Positions 1-8,360 of a DNA stretch of 64,000 nucleotides are shown piece after piece. Made by a program: the position numbers and the translations under genes. The first letter of the stretch is position 1. The number at the start of each line of letters is the position of its first letter. Source of the stretch: Salinicola salarius (GTDB lineage Bacteria; Pseudomonadota; Gammaproteobacteria; Pseudomonadales; Halomonadaceae); assembly GCF_003206135.1 (NCBI RefSeq), contig NZ_PZJT01000003.1, forward strand, positions 288,532 through 352,531, in the 5' to 3' direction. The notes under the pieces were generated by a model that saw nothing but the letters and a program-made list of their open reading frames with translations, did not search any database and was not told where the DNA came from.

Positions 1-116
1 TCGACGATTCGCTCGGCCATTTCCCAATGGCGCGCTTCCTGATCCTCAGGGCGGCCTTCCGACTCCCAAATGCGATAAGCCAGCATCCGTACACGTTGTT
101 CGCGACTGGTCATCAT
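1..116 (-). CDS. DUF2934 family protein, partial (3' end outside window)
   Basis: The first 38 codons are visible; the rest lies left of the window. Translation gives MMTSREQRVRMLAYRIWES followed by EGRPEDQEARHWEMAERIV, the pattern of the DUF2934 domain (AYxIWExEGRPxGxxxxHWxxAE). The start at 116 is set by a strong ribosome site, AGGAGG five bases upstream of ATG-ATG. DUF2934 genes sit beside treY and glgX in the Pseudomonas trehalose/glycogen locus, so this is probably the sixth gene of the glgA-to-treY run, with glgX a likely neighbour beyond the edge. Its function is unknown. The family call is from recognition of the motif, not a search. Confidence 0.75.
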   Translation of the reverse strand, partial: MMTSREQRVRMLAYRIWESEGRPEDQEARHWEMAERIV

Positions 117-224
117 GACGCCCTCCTTTCTCTTTTCGTTGCGTGGCGGGGTCATCCCTGCCCCGCCAAATTCATGCAAGACCGGCGCCGGCTGGACCGA
201 CGCCTCACTTTCAAAGTAGCGGGT

Positions 225-2960
225 TCAGGATGTCCATACCCAAGCTCCGCAAGGGAAATCCGACAAATGTTGATGTAGCGACAACTCGGACGACGACGCT
301 ACCGGTGCCGACGTCAGCCAGGGGTCTCCGCTCCCTGTCAGTCCCAGCGTCTCGAGAGACAGCGCCGTATCCGACCACCGCAGCTCCCGTTGCGCCGATG
401 ACGGCGACAGCACCCTCGACAGGCGCGGCACGACGACTATCAGAGTCAGGGTCGGCGTCCGGCGGGCGAAGGCAATGACGTAATCCGCGTAGGCGCCGCC
501 GGCCTCCAATGGCAGGTACTCTCCTTCGCTGAAGAGGCGCGGATGCTCCCGCCTCAGATTCAGCAGCCGCTGCACGACCGCCTGCTTGACGATACCGTCC
601 CGCCAATGCTTCCAGGCCGAGTCCGGCATCTCGGCGCTCCCCAATGCCTCACGGCGCGCAGCCATGTCCACCGGGCGGCGGTTGTCGGGATCGACCAGCG
701 ACTGGTCCCAGAACTCGGTGCCCTGGTAGAGATCCGGTATGCCCGGCGAACACAGCCGCAACACCGTCTGCGCCAGGCCGTTGATCGCCCCGGGCAGGTC
801 CAGCAGCGCTGCCGCCTCGGCCAGTTCCCGCGTCAGATCGCCACCGCTCAGCGCACAGCGCACGGCATCTTCGCCCGCCTGCTCATAGGTTTCGTCGGGT
901 GCCAGCCAGTGGCTCGCGAGCTTGGCCTCGCGCATCGCCTTCTGCTGCCAGGCGACGATTCGGTCGGCGAAGTCGTTCAGCGCCTGGCGGTTCCGGTCGG
1001 CGAACTCGGCGTCAGGCTCCAGCTTCAGTTCCAGGGGCCAGGCCGCCAGCAACAGCTGGAGCATCATCAGGCGATCCCCGCCGCTGGGCGTCTCGCCGCT
1101 ATCGTAGAGGCGCTGGTCGCCTGCCCAGGCCCGCATCCTCGGTACCAGCACGTCGCTCATTTCGCTCATCGCCGCCAGCCGGGCGCGGACGTCTTCGCCA
1201 CGCTTGTGATCATGCGTCGCGGTGGTCAGCAACGTACGGGGAAAGCTCGCCAGGCGCTCCCGGTTCGCCTCGTGCAGACGTTTCGGTGCATAGGCAAAAT
1301 GCGCCCCTTCGCAGCCGACGTCGTTGCGGGACAGCAACACCGCCGAGCGATAACCCGCGGTGTCCTCGACCGCCTTCGCCGCCAGCGGCGATGTCAGCTG
1401 CTGAAAACCGGTCACCGCTTTCAGGCGCAGCGTACGCTCGGGTTCGTCGAAAGCGCCGGGCGCTTCGCCTCCCAGCCAGTCATCGAGCAGCGGGAGCCAG
1501 GCCGCATCGGCTGCCGACAGCTGCGATCGGGCCACCTGCATGGCATGGTCGAAGTCTTCGGCGTCGGCATCGGGCCGACCATCCTGATCGGCGTAGCTGC
1601 GATAGACGGGATAGCCGACCGCGAGTGCTCCCAGCACACGGCGGATCGCCGGCGACGTGAACTCCCGTGTCTCGGGTCTGAGCCGGGCCAGAGCGTCGAC
1701 CGTCCGAATGCATCTTTCGAACTCGGCGGTCAGGGCGCCGTCGAGCATTTCCCGACGAGCTGTCTGCACCTCGGCAGCGAAATCGTCCGTACGTCCGCTG
1801 ACCTCTCGCCACAGGCGAGTCAGCGGCTCGCGTCCTGCCGGATCGTGCTGGATGCCGGAAACCAGATCGAGAAATTCGTACCCCGTGGTGCCATCCACGT
1901 CCCAATCCGTATGCAGACGCTCGTCGTGACCCAGGATCTTTTCTACATAGATGGGGCGTCGATCCTCGTAGCGTTCGCCATTGAGGGCGCGACGGCGTCC
2001 AGCGATCGCTTCGAGACGCGCGCGCAGGCGCAGTGCGTAACCGCGGGGATCGGCCAGGCCATCGATATGATCGATGCGCAGCCCGTCGATCCAGCCGCGT
2101 TCGACCAGCGAGAGCATGTAGGCATGAGACAGATCGAAAACGCTCTCGTCCTCGACCCGCACGCCGACCAGTTCGGTGATATCGAAGAATCGACGCCAGT
2201 TGAGCGCGTCGTTGGCGGTGCGCCAATAGGCCAGCCGATAGGCCTGACGCTCCAGCAGCGCGTGCAGTCGCGCCCTGCCCTCCTCGGTTGCGGGGTCATG
2301 ACGGGCGAGGGTGGCCGCGATGAGCGGATCGTCCGCTCCGCGCTCTGGGTGGCTGGTTTCCGGTGACCGGAATCGTTCGGGTGTCGGGCCGTCTCGATCA
2401 GCATCGGCGTCGGCCGATGCCAATAGCGCAGCGGTATGGGCCGGGTCCAGCGGAAACCGGTGCTCATGGTAGGCGACGAAAAAGGCCGCTCTTTGCGCGT
2501 CCCATTCCAGCGTCAGCTCACCGTTTTCCAATACCTGCGTGTAACGGTCGCCGAGAAACGGCAACAACAGCTTGCCGTCGGCGCCGGACTGTTCCCAGTC
2601 GATGTCGAAGAATCGGGCGTACTCACTGGTACGGCCATGCGCCAGCACGTCCTGCCACCAGGGATTTTCGGAGCCCACCGCCAGATGATTGGGCACGATG
2701 TCGGCCAGGATGCCCATGTCCGCCGCGTGCAGCGCTTCGACCAGCCGGGCCAGCCCTGCCTCGCCACCCAGCTCCGAGTCCACCCGGGTCGGGTCGATAC
2801 CGTCATACCCATGGGCCGATTCGGCTCGCGAGGCAAGAAAGGGCGAAAGATAGAAGTGGCTGATGCCCAGCGCAGCGTAGTAGTCGACCTGCCGAAGGGC
2901 ATCGTCGAAGGTGAAGTCGGCATGCAGCTGCAACCTGACAGTGGCGCGAAGCGGTCTCAT
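225..2960 (-). CDS. treY: Malto-oligosyltrehalose synthase
   Basis: TreY (GH13) turns the reducing-end alpha-1,4 bond of a maltodextrin into an alpha,alpha-1,1 bond, giving maltooligosyl trehalose for TreZ. The 911-residue protein begins with a TIM-barrel start containing HFYLSPFLASRAESAHGYD and ADIVPNHLA. It keeps the three catalytic regions: DGLRIDHIDGLADP (nucleophile Asp), IYVEKILG (acid Glu) and TATHDHKRGEDVRARL (Asp with the TreY-type KRGED). Start ATG overlaps the malQ stop as ATGA, so the two are translationally coupled. It ends about 108 bp before the DUF2934 gene. Trehalose is a common osmoprotectant in halophiles, which suits the inferred host. Length is in the usual range for bacterial TreY. 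Confidence 0.96.
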   Translation of the reverse strand: MRPLRATVRLQLHADFTFDDALRQVDYYAALGISHFYLSPFLASRAESAHGYDGIDPTRVDSELGGEAGLARLVEALHAADMGILADIVPNHLAVGSENPWWQDVLAHGRTSEYARFFDIDWEQSGADGKLLLPFLGDRYTQVLENGELTLEWDAQRAAFFVAYHEHRFPLDPAHTAALLASADADADRDGPTPERFRSPETSHPERGADDPLIAATLARHDPATEEGRARLHALLERQAYRLAYWRTANDALNWRRFFDITELVGVRVEDESVFDLSHAYMLSLVERGWIDGLRIDHIDGLADPRGYALRLRARLEAIAGRRRALNGERYEDRRPIYVEKILGHDERLHTDWDVDGTTGYEFLDLVSGIQHDPAGREPLTRLWREVSGRTDDFAAEVQTARREMLDGALTAEFERCIRTVDALARLRPETREFTSPAIRRVLGALAVGYPVYRSYADQDGRPDADAEDFDHAMQVARSQLSAADAAWLPLLDDWLGGEAPGAFDEPERTLRLKAVTGFQQLTSPLAAKAVEDTAGYRSAVLLSRNDVGCEGAHFAYAPKRLHEANRERLASFPRTLLTTATHDHKRGEDVRARLAAMSEMSDVLVPRMRAWAGDQRLYDSGETPSGGDRLMMLQLLLAAWPLELKLEPDAEFADRNRQALNDFADRIVAWQQKAMREAKLASHWLAPDETYEQAGEDAVRCALSGGDLTRELAEAAALLDLPGAINGLAQTVLRLCSPGIPDLYQGTEFWDQSLVDPDNRRPVDMAARREALGSAEMPDSAWKHWRDGIVKQAVVQRLLNLRREHPRLFSEGEYLPLEAGGAYADYVIAFARRTPTLTLIVVVPRLSRVLSPSSAQRELRWSDTALSLETLGLTGSGDPWLTSAPVASSSELSLHQHLSDFPCGAWVWTS

Positions 2961-5092
2961 GTTCGGCGCCCCCGGCGTATGCCATCGATGCGTGACAGGC
3001 GCTGCTGCACCACCGGATCCTTCAACGCCTGGGGCGCGGGTACCGGTAGCCGTCGTCGCCAGTTGGGATGCTCGTCGAAGGTCCCGGGCAGGTTGGCCTG
3101 CTCTTTCAATCCCAGCAGATCTTCCAGCGGAAACAGTGCCAGCGGCGTCGAGGTCTTTGCCACATGCACCAGTACGGCATCGATGACATCTTCGACATCC
3201 ACGCTATCGCTGGCGATACCGTCATCGCTGGCGATACCGTCGAGTTCGCAGGCGCTGACCAGGCGGCGTCGATCCTGACGCCGCTGCTCGCTGAGTTCGG
3301 CGGGATCCTCGCCCGCTTTCAGTAGCCCCAGCCGGTTCCGCCAGCGCAGATCATTTTCCAGCCACCAGCCTGCCACCGTGGGCAGATCGTGGGTGCTGGT
3401 GGTAGCCATGGTGGTCTGGCGCCACGCCTCGGCCGGCAGGAACGCCTCGCCCTCTCGCTCGAACCACATCACGCTCATGCCCAGCACGCCCCGCGCCGCC
3501 AGCCGATCCCGCAGCCCCGCTTCGACGGTCCCCAGATCCTCGCCGATGACGATGGCCCGATGCCGCCAGGACTCCAGCGATACCAGTCGCAGCAGATCGT
3601 CCAGCGGGTAGCGCAGATAGGCCCCCTGCTGGGCCGTTTCTCCCTCCGGAACCAGCCATAGCCGCGAAAGCCCCAGAATATGGTCGATCCGCAAACCGCC
3701 GGCATGGGCCAGACTGGCTCGCAGCATGGCCAGGAATCCTCGATAGCCGGAATCGACCAGCCCCTGGGGGGAGAACGCTGCCACGCCCCAGTTCTGGCCG
3801 TGCGCATTGAAGTCGTCCGGCGGCGAGCCCACGCTGAGCCCCGGAAACAGCTCTTCCGGATCGCTCCAGGCCTGGCTACCGGTGGGATCGGCGCCCACGG
3901 CCAGATCGGCGATCAGGCCGACCGCCATTCCAGCCTGACGCGCGTTGTTCTGCACGCGATCGAGCCCGGCCGCCACCAGCCACTGCAGGAAGACGGCAAA
4001 CGTGATCGCTTCCCGGTGCTGTTCGGCGAACGCTTCCACCGCTGCCCCGCGGGGATCCCGCCATGCCTCGGGCCACTGTCGCCAGTCGGCATGCTCGGCA
4101 TGCGCCTGAAGCACTTCGAAAAGACAGTGACGTTCGAGGCTTCCGCCGCCATCGCGACGGAAGGCGACCAGTTGCGAGCGCCAGGCGAGCGCGCTCTCGT
4201 CACGCTGCACGTGCAGGAACAGCCGTTCCAGCATCGACAGTTTGAGGCGCGCGCTGGTCGGCCAGTCGATCAACTCGAGACCGGCCTGCTGCGCCATCGC
4301 CTCGCTGAAAGGCGCCTGCGCCCGCGCCAGGGTCTCCGCATCGAAGACACACTCCGGCGAGGCGTGCCAGACGTTGTAGAACAGCCGGCTGGAGGGCGAG
4401 TAGGGGCTGAATCGTTCGGGATGCGCGGCAAACGACGCATGCAGCGGGCTGATGGCAACCGCATCGGCACCGGCGCGCGCCACCACCGCGCAGAGGTCGT
4501 CCAGCGCCTGCAGGTCGCCGATACCGGCATCGCCCTCGCGCCGCAGCCCGTAGAGTTGGACCGCTACGCCCCAGTAGCTCGGTTGGGCATGACGATGCTC
4601 CCGGGCGATATCGTCCAGGGTAAAGCAGCGCGGCGGCGCCACCGCCAGAATCCGGGACACGCTGTCGTCGCCCCGCTCCGTCAGGAAACAGAGATGGTGA
4701 TAGCCCGTCTCCTGAATCGCGGGCAGACAGCCGTTATCGTCGAGATGGCCGTCCATCGTCTCGCCGCTTTCGAGCCGGATGGCGAAGGCGCACCCGCCGC
4801 TGTCGGCGACGGGCACCTGGGTGAGCTGGCCCTGATCGGCGATCAGCATCGGCGGCAGGTGCTCGAACGCGGCGGGCCATCGTCGCGCCTGCCAACGGGC
4901 CAGGCTGGCGGCGACCTCCTCAGCGTCACCCGCCGGCCAGCCAAGGCGGGCCAGCATCGTGCGCTGGCGATCTTCGGACAGCGTCTGGGGCTGGTTGTCG
5001 CTGCCGTCCCATTCGCACAGCAAACCAACCGACTCTGCCAGTTGGCGCAGTTGGGCGCCTGCGTCGGGACCGGGTTCCTGGGCAGTACTCAT
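2957..5092 (-). CDS. malQ: 4-alpha-glucanotransferase (amylomaltase)
   Basis: A 711-residue GH77 enzyme that disproportionates maltodextrins, supplying chains of the length TreY and TreZ need. Catalytic regions are visible: GLRIDHILGLSRLWLVPEG (nucleophile Asp), IVIGEDLGTV (acid/base Glu) and TSTHDLPTVAGWW (third Asp). The start at 5092 (MSTAQEPG) was preferred over longer readings because it has AGGAGA upstream and forms an ATGA overlap with the treZ stop. Near residues 617-629 the protein carries a duplicated DGIASD unit coded by two perfect 18-bp repeats at 3206-3241, a recent in-frame expansion in an acidic loop. The gene sits between treZ and treY, the Pseudomonas order. Confidence 0.95.
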   Translation of the reverse strand: MSTAQEPGPDAGAQLRQLAESVGLLCEWDGSDNQPQTLSEDRQRTMLARLGWPAGDAEEVAASLARWQARRWPAAFEHLPPMLIADQGQLTQVPVADSGGCAFAIRLESGETMDGHLDDNGCLPAIQETGYHHLCFLTERGDDSVSRILAVAPPRCFTLDDIAREHRHAQPSYWGVAVQLYGLRREGDAGIGDLQALDDLCAVVARAGADAVAISPLHASFAAHPERFSPYSPSSRLFYNVWHASPECVFDAETLARAQAPFSEAMAQQAGLELIDWPTSARLKLSMLERLFLHVQRDESALAWRSQLVAFRRDGGGSLERHCLFEVLQAHAEHADWRQWPEAWRDPRGAAVEAFAEQHREAITFAVFLQWLVAAGLDRVQNNARQAGMAVGLIADLAVGADPTGSQAWSDPEELFPGLSVGSPPDDFNAHGQNWGVAAFSPQGLVDSGYRGFLAMLRASLAHAGGLRIDHILGLSRLWLVPEGETAQQGAYLRYPLDDLLRLVSLESWRHRAIVIGEDLGTVEAGLRDRLAARGVLGMSVMWFEREGEAFLPAEAWRQTTMATTSTHDLPTVAGWWLENDLRWRNRLGLLKAGEDPAELSEQRRQDRRRLVSACELDGIASDDGIASDSVDVEDVIDAVLVHVAKTSTPLALFPLEDLLGLKEQANLPGTFDEHPNWRRRLPVPAPQALKDPVVQQRLSRIDGIRRGRRT
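3206..3241. repeat. Two perfect 18-bp tandem repeats inside malQ
   Basis: The unit ATCGCTGGCGATACCGTC (plus strand) occurs twice head to tail with no mismatch. It keeps the malQ frame and duplicates a six-residue acidic stretch (GIASDD/S). Confidence 0.9.
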
Positions 5093-7014
5093 GCGATTGG
5101 TTCTCCTGAAATGCCATCCATTGGCTGGAGCCAGACGACGCTCGTCAGTGCCGGCAACTGGCCGCCTTCGACGAGATCGACTACCCCGTCTCGCGAACAG
5201 GTCAGCGGTTTCCCCGGCGGGGTCACGGATACCGGCTGCGAGGCGAGGTTGATGGCAACGGTCAGTACCTGGCCGTTGCCTAGCCGCCACTGTCCCTGGA
5301 CGGCCTTGTCGCCGAGCACGCGCGACCCGGCGGTGCTGCATCCTTTCAGCCCGGGAACGATGTGGCGATGGCGTAACTCCAGCCAGTGGCGAAAACGCGT
5401 CTGGTAACGATGCTGTGCCGGCGTGCTCGCCTCATCGAGACGGGACGCTTCGAACGTGGCCAGGGCATTGGGATCGGGAATGCGCTCGCGCTGCGCCGGG
5501 TCCTCGAAAGCGCCGAACTCGGCGAATTCGCGGCGACGGCCTTCCCGTACCGCATCCGCCAGGGCGTCGCGATGGTCGGTAAAGAACAGAAAGGGTTGTG
5601 TCGAGCCCCACTCGTCGCCCATGAACAGCAGCGGAATGGCGGGAGAGAGCAGCAGCATCAGCGTTGCCGCATCGAGCGCGTCCGGCTCGGCCAGCCGGGA
5701 TAGACGCTCCCCCAGTGCGCGGTTGCCGATCTGGTCGTGATTCTGCAGAAAGTCGATGAACGACGTCGGCGGCAGATGCCCGCTGGGCTCGCCGCGCGCC
5801 TCGCCCTTGCGTGAAGGCTGGCCCTGATAGATGAATCCTTCGCCCAGCGCGGTCGCCAGCTTTTCCGTGGTGTGCTCGGCGAAGTCGGCGTAGTACCCCT
5901 CGCGCTCGCCGGTCAATAGGACATGCATCGTGTTGTGCCAGTCGTCGGCCCACTGCGCGTCGAACAGCGTCGGGTCCAGCAGGCTGGCCTGGTTATGCTC
6001 GTTTTCCAGCATCAGGTGGCAGTGACGAGTCGAACCGACCCGCTCGCGCAAGGTCTGCCCCAGCTCGACCAGAAAATCCCGCTCGCTGATGGCGTGGACG
6101 GCATCGAACCGCAGCCCGTCGAAACGATATTCGAGCAGCCACATCAGGGCGTTATCGATGAAGAAGCGGCGCACTTGCGGACGACGGAAATCGATGGCAT
6201 CGCCCCAGGGCGTCTGCAGGTCATCGCGAAAGAACGCCTTGGCGTAGTGCGCCAGGAAATTGCCATCCGGGCCGAAGTGGTTGTAGACCACATCGAGAAA
6301 GATCATCAGCCCGTGCCCGTGGACATCGTCGATCAGCGCCTTGAGCGCCTCCGGCGTACCGTAATAGGCCGCCACGGCGTAGGGCTGGACGCCGTCGTAC
6401 CCCCAGTTGCGCTCCCCCGGACATTCGGCGAGCGGCATCAGTTCGATGGCGGTCACGCCCAGTTCCACCAGTTCGGGTAGCCGTCGGCGCAATCCGTCGA
6501 TTCCGCCGCTGGCACCCAGATGAACCTCATAGATGACCGTCTCTTCCCATGGCCGGCCTGTCCATTCATCGTGGCGCCATGTGTAGCGATTCGGGTCGAC
6601 CACGCAGGTCAGCCCGTCGACGCCACCGCGTAGCGCTTTCGAGGCGGGGTCGGGCACGGGCATGCCGTCATCGTCACCCTCGACGAACACGCGATAGCGA
6701 TAGGCGGCCTGCGGCGGGCAGTCGAGCTCGAGTTCGAAATCTCCCTCCGCCATCGGGTTCATCGGCTGCGGCGCCATGCCTTCGCACTCCAGATCCACCC
6801 GCTGCGCGCTGGGTGCCCACAGGCGAAAGCGAACGCGCCCCTCGGCGGTCAGTGATGCGCCGTAGAACGGCGTCCAGGCCGCCTCATTCATTTCCATGAC
6901 CTCGGATGACGTGGCACCAGATGACGTGGAACCAGATGATGTGGAACCAGATGATGTGGCATCGGATGACGTGGCGGCCATACTCGAGTCGCTGGAACCG
7001 GAAGACGCGCTCAT
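5089..7014 (-). CDS. treZ: Malto-oligosyltrehalose trehalohydrolase
   Basis: TreZ (GH13) releases trehalose from maltooligosyl trehalose made by TreY. The 641-residue protein has a family E-set domain (FYGASLTAEGRVRFRLWAPSA), then the barrel with IFLDVVYNHFGP, FDGLRFDAVHAI (nucleophile), HLMLENEHNQ (acid/base) and FLQNHDQIGN (third Asp), then a C-terminal beta domain. Odd feature: residues 1-40 are a Ser/Thr/Gly tail with tandem TSSGS-type units, encoded by a 15-bp tandem array. The start at 7014 is supported by GAGGA upstream and an ATGA overlap with the previous gene. Internal Met codons at 6897 or 6891 would give a conventional TreZ without the tail, and GAGG also precedes 6891. Confidence 0.95.
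   Translation of the reverse strand: MSASSGSSDSSMAATSSDATSSGSTSSGSTSSGATSSEVMEMNEAAWTPFYGASLTAEGRVRFRLWAPSAQRVDLECEGMAPQPMNPMAEGDFELELDCPPQAAYRYRVFVEGDDDGMPVPDPASKALRGGVDGLTCVVDPNRYTWRHDEWTGRPWEETVIYEVHLGASGGIDGLRRRLPELVELGVTAIELMPLAECPGERNWGYDGVQPYAVAAYYGTPEALKALIDDVHGHGLMIFLDVVYNHFGPDGNFLAHYAKAFFRDDLQTPWGDAIDFRRPQVRRFFIDNALMWLLEYRFDGLRFDAVHAISERDFLVELGQTLRERVGSTRHCHLMLENEHNQASLLDPTLFDAQWADDWHNTMHVLLTGEREGYYADFAEHTTEKLATALGEGFIYQGQPSRKGEARGEPSGHLPPTSFIDFLQNHDQIGNRALGERLSRLAEPDALDAATLMLLLSPAIPLLFMGDEWGSTQPFLFFTDHRDALADAVREGRRREFAEFGAFEDPAQRERIPDPNALATFEASRLDEASTPAQHRYQTRFRHWLELRHRHIVPGLKGCSTAGSRVLGDKAVQGQWRLGNGQVLTVAINLASQPVSVTPPGKPLTCSRDGVVDLVEGGQLPALTSVVWLQPMDGISGEPIA
6905..6979. repeat. 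15-bp tandem array (5 units) in the treZ 5' end
   Basis: Five head-to-tail units close to GATGACGTGGAACCA on the plus strand, differing at a few bases. On the minus (coding) strand they read as Ser/Thr/Gly-rich pentapeptides. The unit length keeps frame, so copy-number change would only lengthen or shorten the TreZ tail. Confidence 0.9.
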
Positions 7015-8360
7015 GGGGTTTCCTCGATCCAGTTTTCGTGACGCAGGAACAGCGCGGCCATCGGCGGTACCGTCACGGTCAACGACTGGGCGTGACCATG
7101 GCTAGGAATCGGCTTCGTCGTCGCGCCGCGACTATTGCCTACATTGCTACCGCCGTAGAAGACGCTGTCGCTGTTGAAGATTTCCCGCCACCAGCCGGCG
7201 CTGGGAACACCCAACCGGTAGTGGTAGTGGACGGAGGCCTGGAAGTTGCAGAGGCAGATCATGCTGGCATGGCCGCTTTCGGTGTGCCGGGCGAAAACGA
7301 TCACGCAGTTATCGCTATCGTCGTCGACCAGCCATTCGAAACCGAGCTGACCGTCGTGGCGGATCTGCATTGCCGGCTCGTTGACGTAAAGCCGGTTGAG
7401 ATCGGCCATCATGCGCAATATGCCCGCGTGACGGCTTTCGAACAGTAGCGGCCAGTGCATGGCGGCTTCCCGAGGCTCGGACAATGCCTGACCCAGTTCG
7501 ACGCCCATGGCCACCTGCTTGTCGCCGGGCAGCGCCCACATCAATGCCAGGCTGGCTCGATACGCTGCGAAACGCTGCCAGTCGTCGCCATGAATGGACT
7601 GTCGCCACTGACCGAACGTCGATGCCTCATCCGGCATCTGTTCCAGCAGCCCCCGATCGGTTTCGTGTGGCGTCAATGCCTCGATCCAATCGGCATGCCA
7701 GCGGGAGCGCTCGGCCGGGGCGAGCGCCAGATAGTGAGCGCTCGCGACCTGCCAGCGTGGCCGCCGATGCAATGTCAGCAACAGCTCGGTGGTCTCGCTC
7801 TGGAACAGGTGGCAGCCGCTGGCACGGGAAGTTCCATCGACTTCCTCGAAGCCGTCGATATGACAGCGTTGGCACCAGGCGAGAAACGCGGATTCAGGCG
7901 TTGGCGAGGCTGCCGGATACCGGACCATGACACCTACGCCGGCGACATGGCAGGTTTCGACGAACTGGCAGACCACGGCTTCGGGCTGGGCGATGAGCGC
8001 CTCGTCGAGCACGACATGGGTAAACCCCAGATCGGCGACGTAAGGCACCAGCTCCTGCGCCAGATGGTTCCAGTTCAGGGGCGGCGGGAATCGAGAGACA
8101 TACCAGTCCGAGGCGTCGAGGCGGTAGAGCGCCAGCGGCATATCGCCACCGTGGCGTCCGACCCTGGCCCGCATCCAGTCGCCGTCGTCCCAGGGCCACG
8201 TCGCCTGGCTCGCGCTGCCACCCGACGAGACCGTGGAGAAAGACGAAGACAATGCCAGCGTCCAGGCCGCTTCGGCCAGGTTCCTGCGCTGAAGCTTGAA
8301 GCTCCGTGGCCATGAAGGCGACATCTTGCCGGGCGTGCGATTGTCGGCAGTAGTCATCAT
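7011..8360 (-). CDS. GlgB-like protein without GH13 catalytic residues (probable pseudoenzyme)
   Basis: A 449-residue protein resembling a cut-down glycogen branching enzyme (normally about 630-740 residues). Recognisable GlgB pieces in order are NWNHLAQELVPYVADLGFTH, CHIDGF (start of region II), ALPGDKQVAMGVELGQ, RLYVNEPAMQ, LGFEWLVDDDSDNCVIVFARH, and the C-terminal all-beta domain from about residue 389 (GWWREIFNSDSVFYGGSN). Missing are the DVVYNH-type region I, the Arg/Asp pair of region II (IDGFRVDAV is replaced by IDGFEEVDG), the region III Glu and the region IV HD. The frame is intact, with ATGA overlaps on both sides, so it is under translation selection rather than decayed. The shared operon suggests a glucan-binding or assembly role, or an unrecognised activity. 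The start is the first of two ATGs, overlapping the glgA stop. Confidence 0.8.
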   Translation of the reverse strand: MMTTADNRTPGKMSPSWPRSFKLQRRNLAEAAWTLALSSSFSTVSSGGSASQATWPWDDGDWMRARVGRHGGDMPLALYRLDASDWYVSRFPPPLNWNHLAQELVPYVADLGFTHVVLDEALIAQPEAVVCQFVETCHVAGVGVMVRYPAASPTPESAFLAWCQRCHIDGFEEVDGTSRASGCHLFQSETTELLLTLHRRPRWQVASAHYLALAPAERSRWHADWIEALTPHETDRGLLEQMPDEASTFGQWRQSIHGDDWQRFAAYRASLALMWALPGDKQVAMGVELGQALSEPREAAMHWPLLFESRHAGILRMMADLNRLYVNEPAMQIRHDGQLGFEWLVDDDSDNCVIVFARHTESGHASMICLCNFQASVHYHYRLGVPSAGWWREIFNSDSVFYGGSNVGNSRGATTKPIPSHGHAQSLTVTVPPMAALFLRHENWIEETP

